From NCBI GenBank assembly GCA_020974905.1, contig CP087563.1, positions 5,952,001 to 6,016,000 of the forward strand: 64,000 bases of DNA, in the 5' to 3' direction. The notes beneath the pieces were generated by a model. It searched no databases. It was not told the origin of the DNA and saw nothing but the letters and a program-made list of their open reading frames with translations. The stretch is from Planctomycetes bacterium syqfu. GTDB lineage: Bacteria; Planctomycetota; Phycisphaerae; Phycisphaerales; Phycisphaeraceae. Each line of letters starts with the position of its first letter. Within the stretch, counting starts at the first letter, position 1. The position numbers and the translations under genes were made by a program. Shown here piece after piece: positions 18,538-26,860 of this stretch.

Positions 18538-18626
18538 AAAGCCGTGACTCTCCTGAGTCACGGGTTGTCTTGGGGGCCGTGGTGTTTATGACAAGGCAAC
18601 CCGTGCCGCGGGAACGACACGGCTTT
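18538..18626. repeat. mosaic repeat, second copy of REP-doublet type
   Basis: Left unit 18538-18569 begins AAAGCCGTGACTC and folds through GTGACTC/GAGTCAC. Right unit 18595-18626 is inverted and ends CACGGCTTT. The AAAGCC outer edge matches the element at 17214-17351 while the inner stems differ. Confidence 0.75.
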
Positions 18627-18705
18627 GGGGCAATGGTGTCGTCGAGTTATTGAGGGGAGTTTTCAGGGACGAATATTTCAGGGGACAACTTCCGGGGCGC
18701 AATAA

Positions 18706-18738
18706 AAAAACCGCTGACGAAACTCGCCAGCGGTTTTT
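18706..18738 (-). terminator. terminator after rplT
   Basis: AAAAACCGCTG (18706-18716) pairs with CAGCGGTTTTT (18728-18738). On the minus strand a U-run follows the stem, ending the rpmI-rplT transcript. Confidence 0.88.
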
Positions 18739-18762
18739 GATTTGATCGTGTTGATCGTCGCT

Positions 18763-19122
18763 TTATGCAGCGTTGGCAGCCTTGGCGGTTTCGACCAGGC
18801 TGTCGAATGCTGTCGGATCGGCGATGGCGATCTGGCTGAGCATCTTGCGGTTAAGCGTGATATTGGCTTTCTTCAGACCCGCGATGAAGCGGCTGTAGTT
18901 GAAGTCACGCATTTCGCATGCTGCGGAGATACGGGTGATCCACAGGCGACGGTAGTCACGCTTGAGAAGCTTACGGTCACGGGTCTGGTAAACACCAGAG
19001 CGGATGACCGTCTGCTTGACGGTACGCCAGGCGCGCTTACGCGAACCGCGGTTACCTTTGACCTGTTTGAACCAGCGAACTTTGGCTTGGCGACGTGCGG
19101 CGCCTTTTTGTGCACGGGGCAT
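18763..19122 (-). CDS. rplT: 50S ribosomal protein L20
   Basis: Binds 23S rRNA early in large-subunit assembly. 119 residues, starting MPRAQKGAARRQAKVRWFKQ and containing the family core RDYRRLWITRISAACE and the C-terminal LNRKMLSQIAIADPTAF. AGGAGAA lies just before the ATG. rpmI is upstream; the usual third partner infC is not next to them. L20 often controls its own operon through the leader; the 117-base gap between rpmI and rplT could hold such a site but I cannot show one. Confidence 0.97.
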   Translation of the reverse strand: MPRAQKGAARRQAKVRWFKQVKGNRGSRKRAWRTVKQTVIRSGVYQTRDRKLLKRDYRRLWITRISAACEMRDFNYSRFIAGLKKANITLNRKMLSQIAIADPTAFDSLVETAKAANAA

Positions 19123-19239
19123 GAGATTCTCCTCATAGTTTCACGCAACGGCGGGGGCCAGCCACTTTGCTGACGCTTGGGCCCGACTTGCAGTGCGATA
19201 CAGGGCAACACGCTGTCACCCGAATCATGGTTTTGGGAT

Positions 19240-19485
19240 TTAGTCTTCCGACTTTTCGACGGGCTGAGCTGTTGCATCGCCGCGCTTCAGCGGACGGTGA
19301 AGCATGGCAGACAGACGACCGAGGTCGGCCTTGGTTGCCAGGCTCTTGAGCTGCAAGTGACGGCACTTTTTGCCGGACTTGTGACTCATCAGGTGGCCGG
19401 AGAAAGCCTTTTTGAACTTGACTTTACCACTGGCGGTCACCTTGATGCGCTTGGTCAAACCTTTGTGAGACTTAAGCTTGGGCAT
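19240..19485 (-). CDS. rpmI: 50S ribosomal protein L35
   Basis: Small basic ribosomal protein, 81 residues, slightly longer than usual through an acidic tail ([12 protein letters not shown]). Core motif [20 protein letters not shown] and [23 protein letters not shown] precedes the ATG. The upstream membrane-protein frame overlaps its start by 14 bases. Confidence 0.96.
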   Translation of the reverse strand: MPKLKSHKGLTKRIKVTASGKVKFKKAFSGHLMSHKSGKKCRHLQLKSLATKADLGRLSAMLHRPLKRGDATAQPVEKSED

Positions 19486-19984
19486 GGAACACTTCCTTTA
19501 CGTGTGCAAATTCCCTTAAATCGAGCCGAGCATTGTAGCAAAGAGACCGGCGATTGCAAGCTTCGGTCGGGGCAGGATTGGGGAAATGTGGGGGATTAAG
19601 GATCTTCTGGCGAATGCGTTGTTTCGTCTTGAGGCAGGATGCCGGCGTCATTAGTGCTTTTGGGGGATCTTTGTCGAATTCCGACTCTACGCGTCGTCTT
19701 TCTTCCAAGATTGAAAGCCTTATTGCGGTTATCACCCAGATAATCACAAACCACTGAAAAGTGGCACCGCAAACTGTAAAAATGACTTGTGGTATGTCCG
19801 GAAGGTTCAAAGCGTCTGCAAGGAATAAAGCCGGAAGGTGGCTCAGGAGAGCGAATGTCCCCCATGCATCACTTGAGCCACATCGGCCAAAATGGTTCCC
19901 ATGTAACAAAGGCGAAACAGACAATAGTTCGAAGCCTACTGCTGCGATTGCTGTCCAAAGGATGCGTTTTTTGGTTTTCGTCAT
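19472..19984 (-). CDS. small membrane protein, function unknown
   Basis: Not recognised. 170 residues with three likely membrane segments: [16 protein letters not shown] near the start, [16 protein letters not shown] in the middle and [19 protein letters not shown] at about 73-91. The rest is polar. The last 40 residues are poorly structured and run over the rpmI leader and start codon, so the true end may be earlier or the gene may be decaying. The hydrophobic half looks like a real protein. Confidence 0.5.
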   Translation of the reverse strand: MTKTKKRILWTAIAAVGFELLSVSPLLHGNHFGRCGSSDAWGTFALLSHLPALFLADALNLPDIPQVIFTVCGATFQWFVIIWVITAIRLSILEERRRVESEFDKDPPKALMTPASCLKTKQRIRQKILNPPHFPNPAPTEACNRRSLCYNARLDLREFAHVKEVFHAQA

Positions 19985-20008
19985 GTTCCCGGAATCTGTA
20001 TCAAGCTG

Positions 20009-20629
20009 TTACCGCGGGATGGTCAGCTTCATGCCGACGTAGATGCGGTTGGGGTCGGAGATGTTGTTGGCTTGGGCGATGTCGGTCCAACGTTTGCCGC
20101 TGCCGTAGTACTTCTTGGCGATGCGCCAGAGGGTTTCACCTTTGGAGACCACGTGGATGGCACTTGAGGGGGAAGCGGGCGTCGGGACAGGTTCAGAGAC
20201 AACCGGTTGGCTGGGCTGAACATACGTTGGCGTCGGGGTGGACTCCATCGGTTGCTCGCTGAAAGTGTAAGTTGATGGGGCGACACTGGTGGACGGATCT
20301 TGCGGGATAGGTTGCTCGATGGGTTCGACCATGTTGCCATTGGAGACCGAGACGGCAGGCAACTCGATATACGGGGACTCAGGGCTGGCGACGTAGCTGG
20401 TCTGATTCTGGACGCCCTGAACGGACATGGGTTCGGTGTTCATGGGCTGTGGGGCGACCGTACCACCGTTGCCGTTGGCACCATTGCTGCTGTAATCACC
20501 ATAGTTTGCGCTCGATGAGGAGCCGGGGGGCATGGGGACGGGTTGGACCTGACGGGCCGATTTGTTTTTACTGCAACCCACGCACAGACTCATGGCCATC
20601 ATCAATCCCAGCACAAGCATCTTTTGCAT
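20009..20629 (-). CDS. LysM-domain lipoprotein
   Basis: Envelope lipoprotein of 206 residues that probably binds peptidoglycan. Signal peptide with lipidation Cys19 (LCVGC). A long Pro/Ser/Thr/Asn-rich linker spans about 25-150. One LysM domain at the C-terminus reads HVVSKGETLWRIAKKYYG and ends IYVGMKLTIPR. GGAGA lies seven bases before the ATG at 20629; the longer open frame to 20668 lacks a good site. It is divergent from the DUF11 gene. Confidence 0.85.
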   Translation of the reverse strand: MQKMLVLGLMMAMSLCVGCSKNKSARQVQPVPMPPGSSSSANYGDYSSNGANGNGGTVAPQPMNTEPMSVQGVQNQTSYVASPESPYIELPAVSVSNGNMVEPIEQPIPQDPSTSVAPSTYTFSEQPMESTPTPTYVQPSQPVVSEPVPTPASPSSAIHVVSKGETLWRIAKKYYGSGKRWTDIAQANNISDPNRIYVGMKLTIPR

Positions 20630-20919
20630 CACAGACTCTCCCGTTACGCTTTCGTCATTCATGAACACGGTTTATCCCATTGGATGCCCCGATGATACGG
20701 ATTGTAACAACATCTACAACGAGCAAATAGCCAATCTGGAAAAAAACAGGCTTCAAAGGCAAGATATCGCAGGTTTTGCCTGTGAGGTGTCCACCTGATG
20801 GCTCCCAATCGTCCGTTTTGGCGAAACTTGGGTAAAATGACCGATAACAACCCCGTAGACCGCCTACCTCATGGAGAGACATCTCCAATATTGACAGAGA
20901 CCTGGGAATGGAGAACCAG

Positions 20920-22611
20920 ATGATGATCAAGCGATTGGTCCTATCGCTCAACGTTTTGGCCTTGTTGTGCGTCACCGCGATCGGGACGACAGCCAATGCT
21001 CAGCAAGACTCGCAGCAGCAGCCGCAACAACAGCAGACCTACCAACAGAACCAGCAAAGCTACCCCAACACCTATTCCCCCAATCAGGCGGGGCAGCAGC
21101 AGTACCAGACCCAGACCCCCGGGCAGGTGCAGCAACAAGCGCAATACCAGGCCCAGGCAGGTCAGCAACCCTACAACGGGATGCAGCCCGTCAACCAGTC
21201 TTCGCCACGCCAAACACTGGCAGTCGGTAAACGCGTTTACCCTCAGGGTTCCTCCGGCACGCTGATCATCGAAAAGCATGCTCCCGTGGAAGTCCGACCC
21301 AATCAGCCTTTCAGCTATGTCATCCGCGTGATCAACCCCACGCAGGAAGCGATGCGCAATGTCATCGTCAAGGAAACCCAACCTGCCACCTTCAAGCTCA
21401 TCAGTTCCATCCCCCAGGCATCCAATGCCAAGGACGGCAAGCAATGGGCGTTAGGTGATGTCGCCCCGGGAAGTACCCGTGAGATTCAAATCAACGGCCA
21501 GGTCGCTGACCCCAAGGCACAGCAGATCGTATCCTGTGTCACCGTGACCCACGACGTCACCGGCTGCTGGGCGATCCGTGTTGCAGAACCCAAACTTAAA
21601 CTCACCTCGACGATTCCGCCGGTGAATCTGATCTGTGATCCGTTGCCGTTGCAGTTGACGGTGTGTAACGAAGGCACCGGTACGGCACGTGGTGTTCGCG
21701 TCTTTGCCCAACTGCCCCAGGGCGTTACCACCATGGATGGCCAGACTGCCGTCGCTGCCAATGTCGGGGACATCCCCGCTGGCAAGTGTGCCCAGGTTCC
21801 CGTGCAGCTCAAAGCCGCATCGCCATCGGACTTTACTGTGACATCCACCGCACGGAGCACCGCCGGTCAGACCTCCGATGCCAGCAGCAAGTTCACCGTG
21901 CAGCAGCCGATCCTGGCCATCACCAAGAAGGTTAAGGAAAAACAACTCGTCGGTCGCAAGCTCAAGTACGATATCACCGTTACCAACAAATCCACCGTCC
22001 CAGCCAAGAATGTCCGCGTGGTCGATCGTGCACCGGCATCCGTCAAGGTCTCCGGCGCAAGCAGTGGTGGGCAACTCAATCAACAGACCAACGAAGTCCT
22101 CTGGGTGATCCCCGAAATCCCCGGCGGCGAATCGCGTCAACTCTCACTGGAAGTCATCCCCAACCAGATCGGCGAGTTGACCAACACCGCCACCGCCGTT
22201 GCCGATTGTGCCCCCAGTGTCAATGCTTCAGCCACCACACGCATCGAAGGCATCCCCGCCATCCTGCTTGAAGTCGTGGACATCGAAGACCCCATCGAAG
22301 TTGGTGAAAATGTCACCTACATGGTCACCGTCACCAATCAGGGGTCAGCGGAAGGTACGAATATTCGCATCGAATGTACCCTGGAAAACTCCATGCAATA
22401 CGTCTCCTCCGCCGGTGCCACCATGGCCACACCATTGGATAACAAGGTCGTCTTCGACGCACTGCCAAGTCTCAAACCCAAGGCCCGTGCGTCATGGAAG
22501 GTGGTCGTCCGTGCCGTCCAATCCGGCGACGTCCGCTTCATGATCAAGATGACCAGCGACCAGATTTCCCGCCACGTCGTCGAAACCGAAGCAACCAACT
22601 TCTACAACTGA
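20920..22611 (+). CDS. DUF11-repeat surface protein, OmcB-like
   Basis: Exported protein of about 563 residues. Signal peptide ends ANAQQ; then a Gln/Pro/Tyr-rich segment of roughly 70 residues. At least four DUF11/conserved-repeat domains follow, recognisable by PFSYVIRVINPTQEAMRNV, LKYDITVTNKSTVPAKNV and VTYMVTVTNQGSAEGTNI, each with a following EWxxxxxxPGxS-type strand. Scattered Cys (SCVTVTHDVTGCW, LICD, KCAQV) recall the chlamydial cysteine-rich envelope protein OmcB, from the same superphylum. A cell-wall role is inferred. GGAGA stands five bases before ATG 20920; ATG 20908 and 20923 are alternatives. Confidence 0.85.
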   Translation: MMIKRLVLSLNVLALLCVTAIGTTANAQQDSQQQPQQQQTYQQNQQSYPNTYSPNQAGQQQYQTQTPGQVQQQAQYQAQAGQQPYNGMQPVNQSSPRQTLAVGKRVYPQGSSGTLIIEKHAPVEVRPNQPFSYVIRVINPTQEAMRNVIVKETQPATFKLISSIPQASNAKDGKQWALGDVAPGSTREIQINGQVADPKAQQIVSCVTVTHDVTGCWAIRVAEPKLKLTSTIPPVNLICDPLPLQLTVCNEGTGTARGVRVFAQLPQGVTTMDGQTAVAANVGDIPAGKCAQVPVQLKAASPSDFTVTSTARSTAGQTSDASSKFTVQQPILAITKKVKEKQLVGRKLKYDITVTNKSTVPAKNVRVVDRAPASVKVSGASSGGQLNQQTNEVLWVIPEIPGGESRQLSLEVIPNQIGELTNTATAVADCAPSVNASATTRIEGIPAILLEVVDIEDPIEVGENVTYMVTVTNQGSAEGTNIRIECTLENSMQYVSSAGATMATPLDNKVVFDALPSLKPKARASWKVVVRAVQSGDVRFMIKMTSDQISRHVVETEATNFYN

Positions 22612-22636
22612 TTCGACAACACATCAAGATAAAAAC

Positions 22637-22672
22637 AAAACACCGTCTGCAAACCGCAGGCGGTGTTTTTTT
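22637..22672 (+). terminator. terminator after DUF11 gene
   Basis: AAAACACCGTCTGC pairs with GCAGGCGGTGTTTT (one G-U pair) and is followed by a T-run. Confidence 0.87.
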
Positions 22673-22707
22673 ATATCGATGGCCTGTCATCATGCGTTGC
22701 ATGATCA

Positions 22708-22788
22708 GCATCACGTGGTGATGCAGCTATTTTTATTATGAACACAATCCAAACTGCATGAGTCGATAGCTGCGACACCACGTGTCGC
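22708..22788. repeat. paired 7-3-7 palindromes in inverted orientation
   Basis: GCATCAC-GTG-GTGATGC followed by AGCTAT at 22708-22730, and ATAGCT followed by GCGACAC-CAC-GTGTCGC at 22766-22788. The two are inverted relatives: each has the 7-3-7 hairpin and the AGCTAT edge. Single copies of the second form occur before flgC and fliG. Confidence 0.82.
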
Positions 22789-22833
22789 CGACACTGCATC
22801 GCAGTGTTTTAACGCTTGCAATCTACCTGTGAT

Positions 22834-23868
22834 TCACAATGCTGCAACGCAATCCTGCGATTGTGATAAACCATAATGCGTCTCCAGCACGCCATGCCAA
22901 TCGTCCAAACATTTGACTTTGATGAAGGCATCTTTGACGTCCATGGGGGCGGGGTGATGGACGGAGAATTTGATGCCGAACTTGCGCATCATCAGGGAGG
23001 CCATGCGTTCGCCGTGGATGCGTTGGGAGAGTTCAAAGTGTTCTAGCAGGACCTGGCGTTGCTGATCGATGGTGGGGGCAAGTGATGTGGGGTCGGCATC
23101 GGGGTTGTCCATGAGCAAGCGCGCCTGCTGGAAGATCCACGGGTTACCGATGCAGCCTCGGGCGACGGAGACGAGTTTGACGCCGGTGTGGGCGATCATG
23201 CGGAAAATGTCGTGAGCATCCCAGATGTCGCCGGACCCGCCGATGTTGAAGTTGGGGGTTTGGCCGTACTCGTCGACCAGTGATTTGAGAAAACTCCACC
23301 GAGATGGGCCGATGTACTTTTGGGTTACCGAGCGACCATGTACGACTGCGCCGGCAAAGCCCTGATCGATCACCGCCCCGAAAAGCTTGTGAAAATTGGA
23401 TGTTGCCACCGCCGAATCGTCTGTCCCGCGACGCAATTTCACGGTCAGCGGCACGTCATCGCCGACAGCCTGTTTGACGGCTTTGAGGATGTCAATCGCG
23501 GTGTCCGGCTCGGAAAGCAGGTGTCCGCCACGCGCTTTTTTGCGGATTTTTTTCACCGGGCAGGCCAGGTTGATGTCCACGATGTCATAGCCGAGTTTGA
23601 CCAGAATCTTGCAGCCTTTGGCAATATCCTCGGGGTTTGAGCCCATCAATTGCCCGACGATGGGGTGGTCATCCGGGTCGATTTCCGCTTGTACCAAGGC
23701 TTTTCCGCCGTTGATCAGGAACTGATCCAGCAGGGCTTCGGTGACGCAGAGGGGGCACCCATGCTTGCGGGCGACGAGTCGCATGGCAGTGTCAGAATAC
23801 CCCGCCAGTCCGGCCTGGAAGAAGGGTGCATCGATTGTCAGCTTGCCGATTTGTGTCATGCAAGGCAT
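22834..23868 (-). CDS. tRNA-dihydrouridine synthase
   Basis: Flavoenzyme that reduces uridines in the tRNA D-loop. 344 residues with a TIM-barrel N-terminal domain: PFFQAGLAGYSDTAMR, DINLACPVKK with the catalytic Cys, then NFNIGGSGDIWDA and SVARGCIGNPWIF for FMN phosphate binding. The helical C-terminal domain follows. A TATAAT box at 23867-23872 lies seven bases before a second ATG at 23859, so translation may really start there on a leaderless mRNA, giving three residues fewer. I cannot say whether it is DusA, B or C type. Confidence 0.92.
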   Translation of the reverse strand: MPCMTQIGKLTIDAPFFQAGLAGYSDTAMRLVARKHGCPLCVTEALLDQFLINGGKALVQAEIDPDDHPIVGQLMGSNPEDIAKGCKILVKLGYDIVDINLACPVKKIRKKARGGHLLSEPDTAIDILKAVKQAVGDDVPLTVKLRRGTDDSAVATSNFHKLFGAVIDQGFAGAVVHGRSVTQKYIGPSRWSFLKSLVDEYGQTPNFNIGGSGDIWDAHDIFRMIAHTGVKLVSVARGCIGNPWIFQQARLLMDNPDADPTSLAPTIDQQRQVLLEHFELSQRIHGERMASLMMRKFGIKFSVHHPAPMDVKDAFIKVKCLDDWHGVLETHYGLSQSQDCVAAL

Positions 23869-23872
23869 TATA
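23867..23872 (-). promoter_or_regulatory. -10 box of dus, seven bases from ATG 23859
   Basis: TATAAT on the minus strand with only GCCTTGC between it and ATG at 23859. No convincing -35 box is seen. Geometry equals that of the XRE gene promoter. Confidence 0.5.
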
Positions 23873-23922
23873 GTGTCATTCCCAGGTCGATTTTGACTTC
23901 AAGATAGAAGGATGACGGGTAC

Positions 23923-24594
23923 ATGAATTATCTTGCGCAAAGACTGCTATGCCTTTTGCTGCTCGTGGGTCTAACCGTGTTCACCGGTTGTAAGTCCTCC
24001 GCACCTGCTGCCGAGGTTACGGGGGATCCGGGGAATCCGGGGGATCAAAGTACACAGACCACCGCCATCCCGACGCCTGAGCCTGAAACTGCCGCGGTGA
24101 TGGACACCAACCCCCAGCCGCCCGTGGAGGGCAATGCTGTGGTTGCGTTGCCACCTGCGGATGTCGCTGCGACACCTGTGCCTGAAGATATTCCCGCTGC
24201 CGACGTCGAAGCCAAGGTTGTGGAACCGGTCGGTGCACCGCCATTATGGTCACTGAAATATCCCGATGCCAAGGAACAGTTTGCTGGCGATCTGGACATG
24301 ACGGTCATTCAGGATCGCAAGTCGATCAAGATCACCAATCGCACAGTCAAGTCGTTCAACAACGTGCAGGTCTGGGTCAATCAGCGTTATGTCACGCGCG
24401 TGGATTCGATCCCCGCTGGCAAGACGACTTCGGTTGCCCTTAAATCACTGATGAATCAATACGGCGAAAAGTATCCTGTTCCCGGACTCTTTCGCCCGGA
24501 TCGTTCTTTCCCGGCGTTGCTTGTTGAGCTTTATGAGCCTGACACCAATCAACGCCACCGTCTGATTGTCCAGAAAACACACAGTCAGTTCTAA
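23923..24594 (+). CDS. lipoprotein with proline-rich linker and C-terminal beta domain
   Basis: Not recognised by family. 223 residues; signal peptide with lipobox FTGC (Cys23). Residues 30-105 are low complexity (Pro, Ala, Glu, Val). The C-terminal domain ([20 protein letters not shown], then ALLVELYEP) looks like a small beta-sandwich. The linker segment [10 protein letters not shown] is encoded by three GC-rich repeat units (24021-24046) of a family dispersed in the window. It lies 34 bases upstream of the pgi start on the same strand. Confidence 0.72.
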   Translation: MNYLAQRLLCLLLLVGLTVFTGCKSSAPAAEVTGDPGNPGDQSTQTTAIPTPEPETAAVMDTNPQPPVEGNAVVALPPADVAATPVPEDIPAADVEAKVVEPVGAPPLWSLKYPDAKEQFAGDLDMTVIQDRKSIKITNRTVKSFNNVQVWVNQRYVTRVDSIPAGKTTSVALKSLMNQYGEKYPVPGLFRPDRSFPALLVELYEPDTNQRHRLIVQKTHSQF

Positions 24595-24628
24595 AATTTC
24601 TTCACCTCAAACACTCAGGAGGTATGCC

Positions 24629-26209
24629 ATGGATTCGTTGGAATTGTGGCGTCGTTATCGCAAGTATCTCTGTGAATGCTCATCCGTGGGCATGAAGCTT
24701 GATATTTCACGTGTTGATTTCCCCAACAAGTTCTTCATCGACCATGAAGACAAAATGCAGGAAGCCTACAAGGCGATGCGCGGTCTGGAAGCTGGCGATA
24801 TTGCCAACCCCGACGAAGGTCGCATGGTCGGACACTATTGGCTGCGCACCCCGCATTTGGCACCCAATGACGAAATCGCTCACGAAATCGAGCAGACCGT
24901 CCTGCGCATCAAGCAGTTTGCAGCCAAGGTGCATGACCGTGAAATCACACCGCCCAAGAGTTCCCGCTTCACCGACCTGGTGATCGTGGGGATCGGTGGC
25001 TCGGCTTTGGGGCCGCAACTCGTGGCCGATTGCCTGGGTTCCAAGCGTGACAAGATGGCGCTTCACTTCTTTGACAACACCGACCCCGATGGCTTTGACC
25101 GCGTGGTCGCCAACCTCGGTGCACGCCTCAAGAGCACCATGGTCGTCGTCATCTCCAAGTCCGGTGGCACGAAGGAAACCCGCAACGGCATGCTCGAAAT
25201 CCAGCACGCCTTTGCATCCAAGGATCTGGAATTCGCCAAGCAGGCCGTCGCCGTGACATCCGATGGTTCACAGCTTTTCAATGTTGCCAAGGAAGAAGGC
25301 TGGATCGACATTTTCCCGATGTGGGATTGGGTCGGCGGTCGGACTTCCGTGCTCTCAGCAGTCGGTCTTCTGCCTGCAGCACTGCAAGGCATTGACATTG
25401 ATCAACTGCTCCAGGGTGCTGCGGAAATGGATAAAGTCACCCGCTTGGATGACACCAAGAAAAACCCGGCTGCCCGTCTTGCACTGATGTGGCTTCACTG
25501 CACCGATGGTATTGGTGCCAAGGACATGGTCATCCTGCCGTACAAGGATCGCCTGCTTCTGATGAGTCGGTATCTCCAGCAGTTGGTTATGGAATCACTG
25601 GGTAAAGAGTTCGACCTTGAAGGTAACGAAGTCAACCAGGGCATCGCTGTCTATGGCAACAAGGGTTCAACCGACCAGCACGCATTCGTCCAGCAGCTCC
25701 GCGAAGGTGTCAACAACTTCTTTGCCACCTTCATCGTTGTGCTTCAGGACCGTGCACCCAATATCGCAAAGACTGCACCTGATGTCGAAGAGGGCGTTAC
25801 TTCCGGTGATTACCTCAACGGTTTCTGGCAGGGCACCCGTACCGCACTCTCCGAAAAGGGCCGTGACTCCATCACCATCACGCTCAAGAAACTCGACGCA
25901 CCGGCACTGGGCAGCTTGATTGCGCTCTACGAACGTGCTGTTGGTTTCTATGCCACCTTGGTGAACATCAACGCCTACCACCAGCCCGGCGTCGAAGCTG
26001 GCAAAAAGGCGGCGACCACCGTTCTCGAACTGCAAGGCAAGGTTGTTAACTGGCTCAAGGAAACAGGTGAAAATCTCACCGTCGAACAGATCGCCGACAA
26101 GATGGGCCTACCCCACGAAGTCGAAACCCTGTTCCACATCCTCGAACACATGGCAGCCAACAAACGCGGCATCGTCAAGAGTCGTGGCCGCTTCCGTTAT
26201 AAAGCGTAA
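24629..26209 (+). CDS. pgi: glucose-6-phosphate isomerase
   Basis: Interconverts glucose 6-phosphate and fructose 6-phosphate in glycolysis. 526 residues. Sugar-phosphate isomerase signatures: [36 protein letters not shown] and [18 protein letters not shown], the last with the catalytic His region. AGGAGGT lies five bases before the ATG at 24629, which rejects the longer frame from 24566. The form is the longer bacterial type rather than the compact B. subtilis type. Confidence 0.96.
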   Translation: MDSLELWRRYRKYLCECSSVGMKLDISRVDFPNKFFIDHEDKMQEAYKAMRGLEAGDIANPDEGRMVGHYWLRTPHLAPNDEIAHEIEQTVLRIKQFAAKVHDREITPPKSSRFTDLVIVGIGGSALGPQLVADCLGSKRDKMALHFFDNTDPDGFDRVVANLGARLKSTMVVVISKSGGTKETRNGMLEIQHAFASKDLEFAKQAVAVTSDGSQLFNVAKEEGWIDIFPMWDWVGGRTSVLSAVGLLPAALQGIDIDQLLQGAAEMDKVTRLDDTKKNPAARLALMWLHCTDGIGAKDMVILPYKDRLLLMSRYLQQLVMESLGKEFDLEGNEVNQGIAVYGNKGSTDQHAFVQQLREGVNNFFATFIVVLQDRAPNIAKTAPDVEEGVTSGDYLNGFWQGTRTALSEKGRDSITITLKKLDAPALGSLIALYERAVGFYATLVNINAYHQPGVEAGKKAATTVLELQGKVVNWLKETGENLTVEQIADKMGLPHEVETLFHILEHMAANKRGIVKSRGRFRYKA

Positions 26210-26213
26210 GTCA

Positions 26214-26243
26214 GTGATTAGGGAGTCGGCAATAGGGATTAGG
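26214..26243. repeat. degenerate heptad repeat (GGGANTA family)
   Basis: GTGATTAGGGAGTCGGCAAT followed by AGGGATTAGG, five bases after the pgi stop. Same family as 9349-9390 and the flagellar copies. Confidence 0.75.
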
Positions 26244-26258
26244 TTCCCATTCCCATGT

Positions 26259-26277
26259 AAACCGCTTGCGGTTTAGC
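26259..26277. repeat. AAACCGC-TT-GCGGTTT palindrome, copy 2
   Basis: Identical over 19 bases to 9391-9409, again 10-20 bases after a heptad array. Confidence 0.75.
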
Positions 26278-26317
26278 CGCCTTGATCATGACTTACTGAC
26301 AACTGAATATAAAAACG

Positions 26318-26357
26318 AAAACCGCGTCACGTATCCAACATGTGACGCGGTTTTTTT
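26318..26357 (+). terminator. terminator after pgi
   Basis: AAAACCGCGTCAC pairs perfectly with GTGACGCGGTTTT and is followed by TTT. Confidence 0.9.
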
Positions 26358-26409
26358 AAATTGACATCGTTATTCTCACGCGAGAAACTCAAGCAAACGG
26401 GGAATCGAT

Positions 26410-26637
26410 TTGAAACATTTCTTGACAAAACGTTGTTCGACCTGCGGCAAGGATGTTGCACCGGATCAAGGTAGAACCAGCAAGGGCTGGGGGCCGATCA
26501 GTACTCACATGTCTGCGAGGTTTATTTGCAATCAATGTCGCCGGACGGAGACCGAACGAACACTTCTGTTATTGGGTCTGATGCTCATTCTTGGTGGGAT
26601 ACTGGCGTGGTGGATGGATTGGCCGTTTACAAGCTGA
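26410..26637 (+). CDS. small zinc-ribbon membrane protein
   Basis: 75 residues, unknown function. Two CxxC pairs (CSTCGK near residue 9 and CNQCRR near residue 41) suggest one zinc ribbon. A single membrane helix follows (TLLLLGLMLILGGILAWWM). Start is TTG with GGGGAA upstream. Short but with two independent protein-like features, so probably real. Confidence 0.5.
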   Translation: MKHFLTKRCSTCGKDVAPDQGRTSKGWGPISTHMSARFICNQCRRTETERTLLLLGLMLILGGILAWWMDWPFTS

Positions 26638-26763
26638 CCTTCGGTCAGACCGGATCGACACGATCCGGCTCGCTGTACAAATGCATAACATGTCGTTGTA
26701 TGTTTGATTCAATAGCCGCAAGCAGACTTGCTTGCGCGTGTCTTGATGCAGATTCAACATATA

Positions 26764-26808
26764 CAAAAAAACACAGGCCCAGCGCGTCTCTCGCCACTGG
26801 GCCTGTGT
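26764..26808 (-). terminator. terminator after PEP-CTERM gene
   Basis: AACACAGGCCCAG pairs with CTGGGCCTGTGTT; on the minus strand a seven-base U-run follows. Confidence 0.88.
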
Positions 26809-26860
26809 TGCACAAGGGGTTGAATTCAATACCCCTTGGGTGTGATGATTTTAGTTGCTA

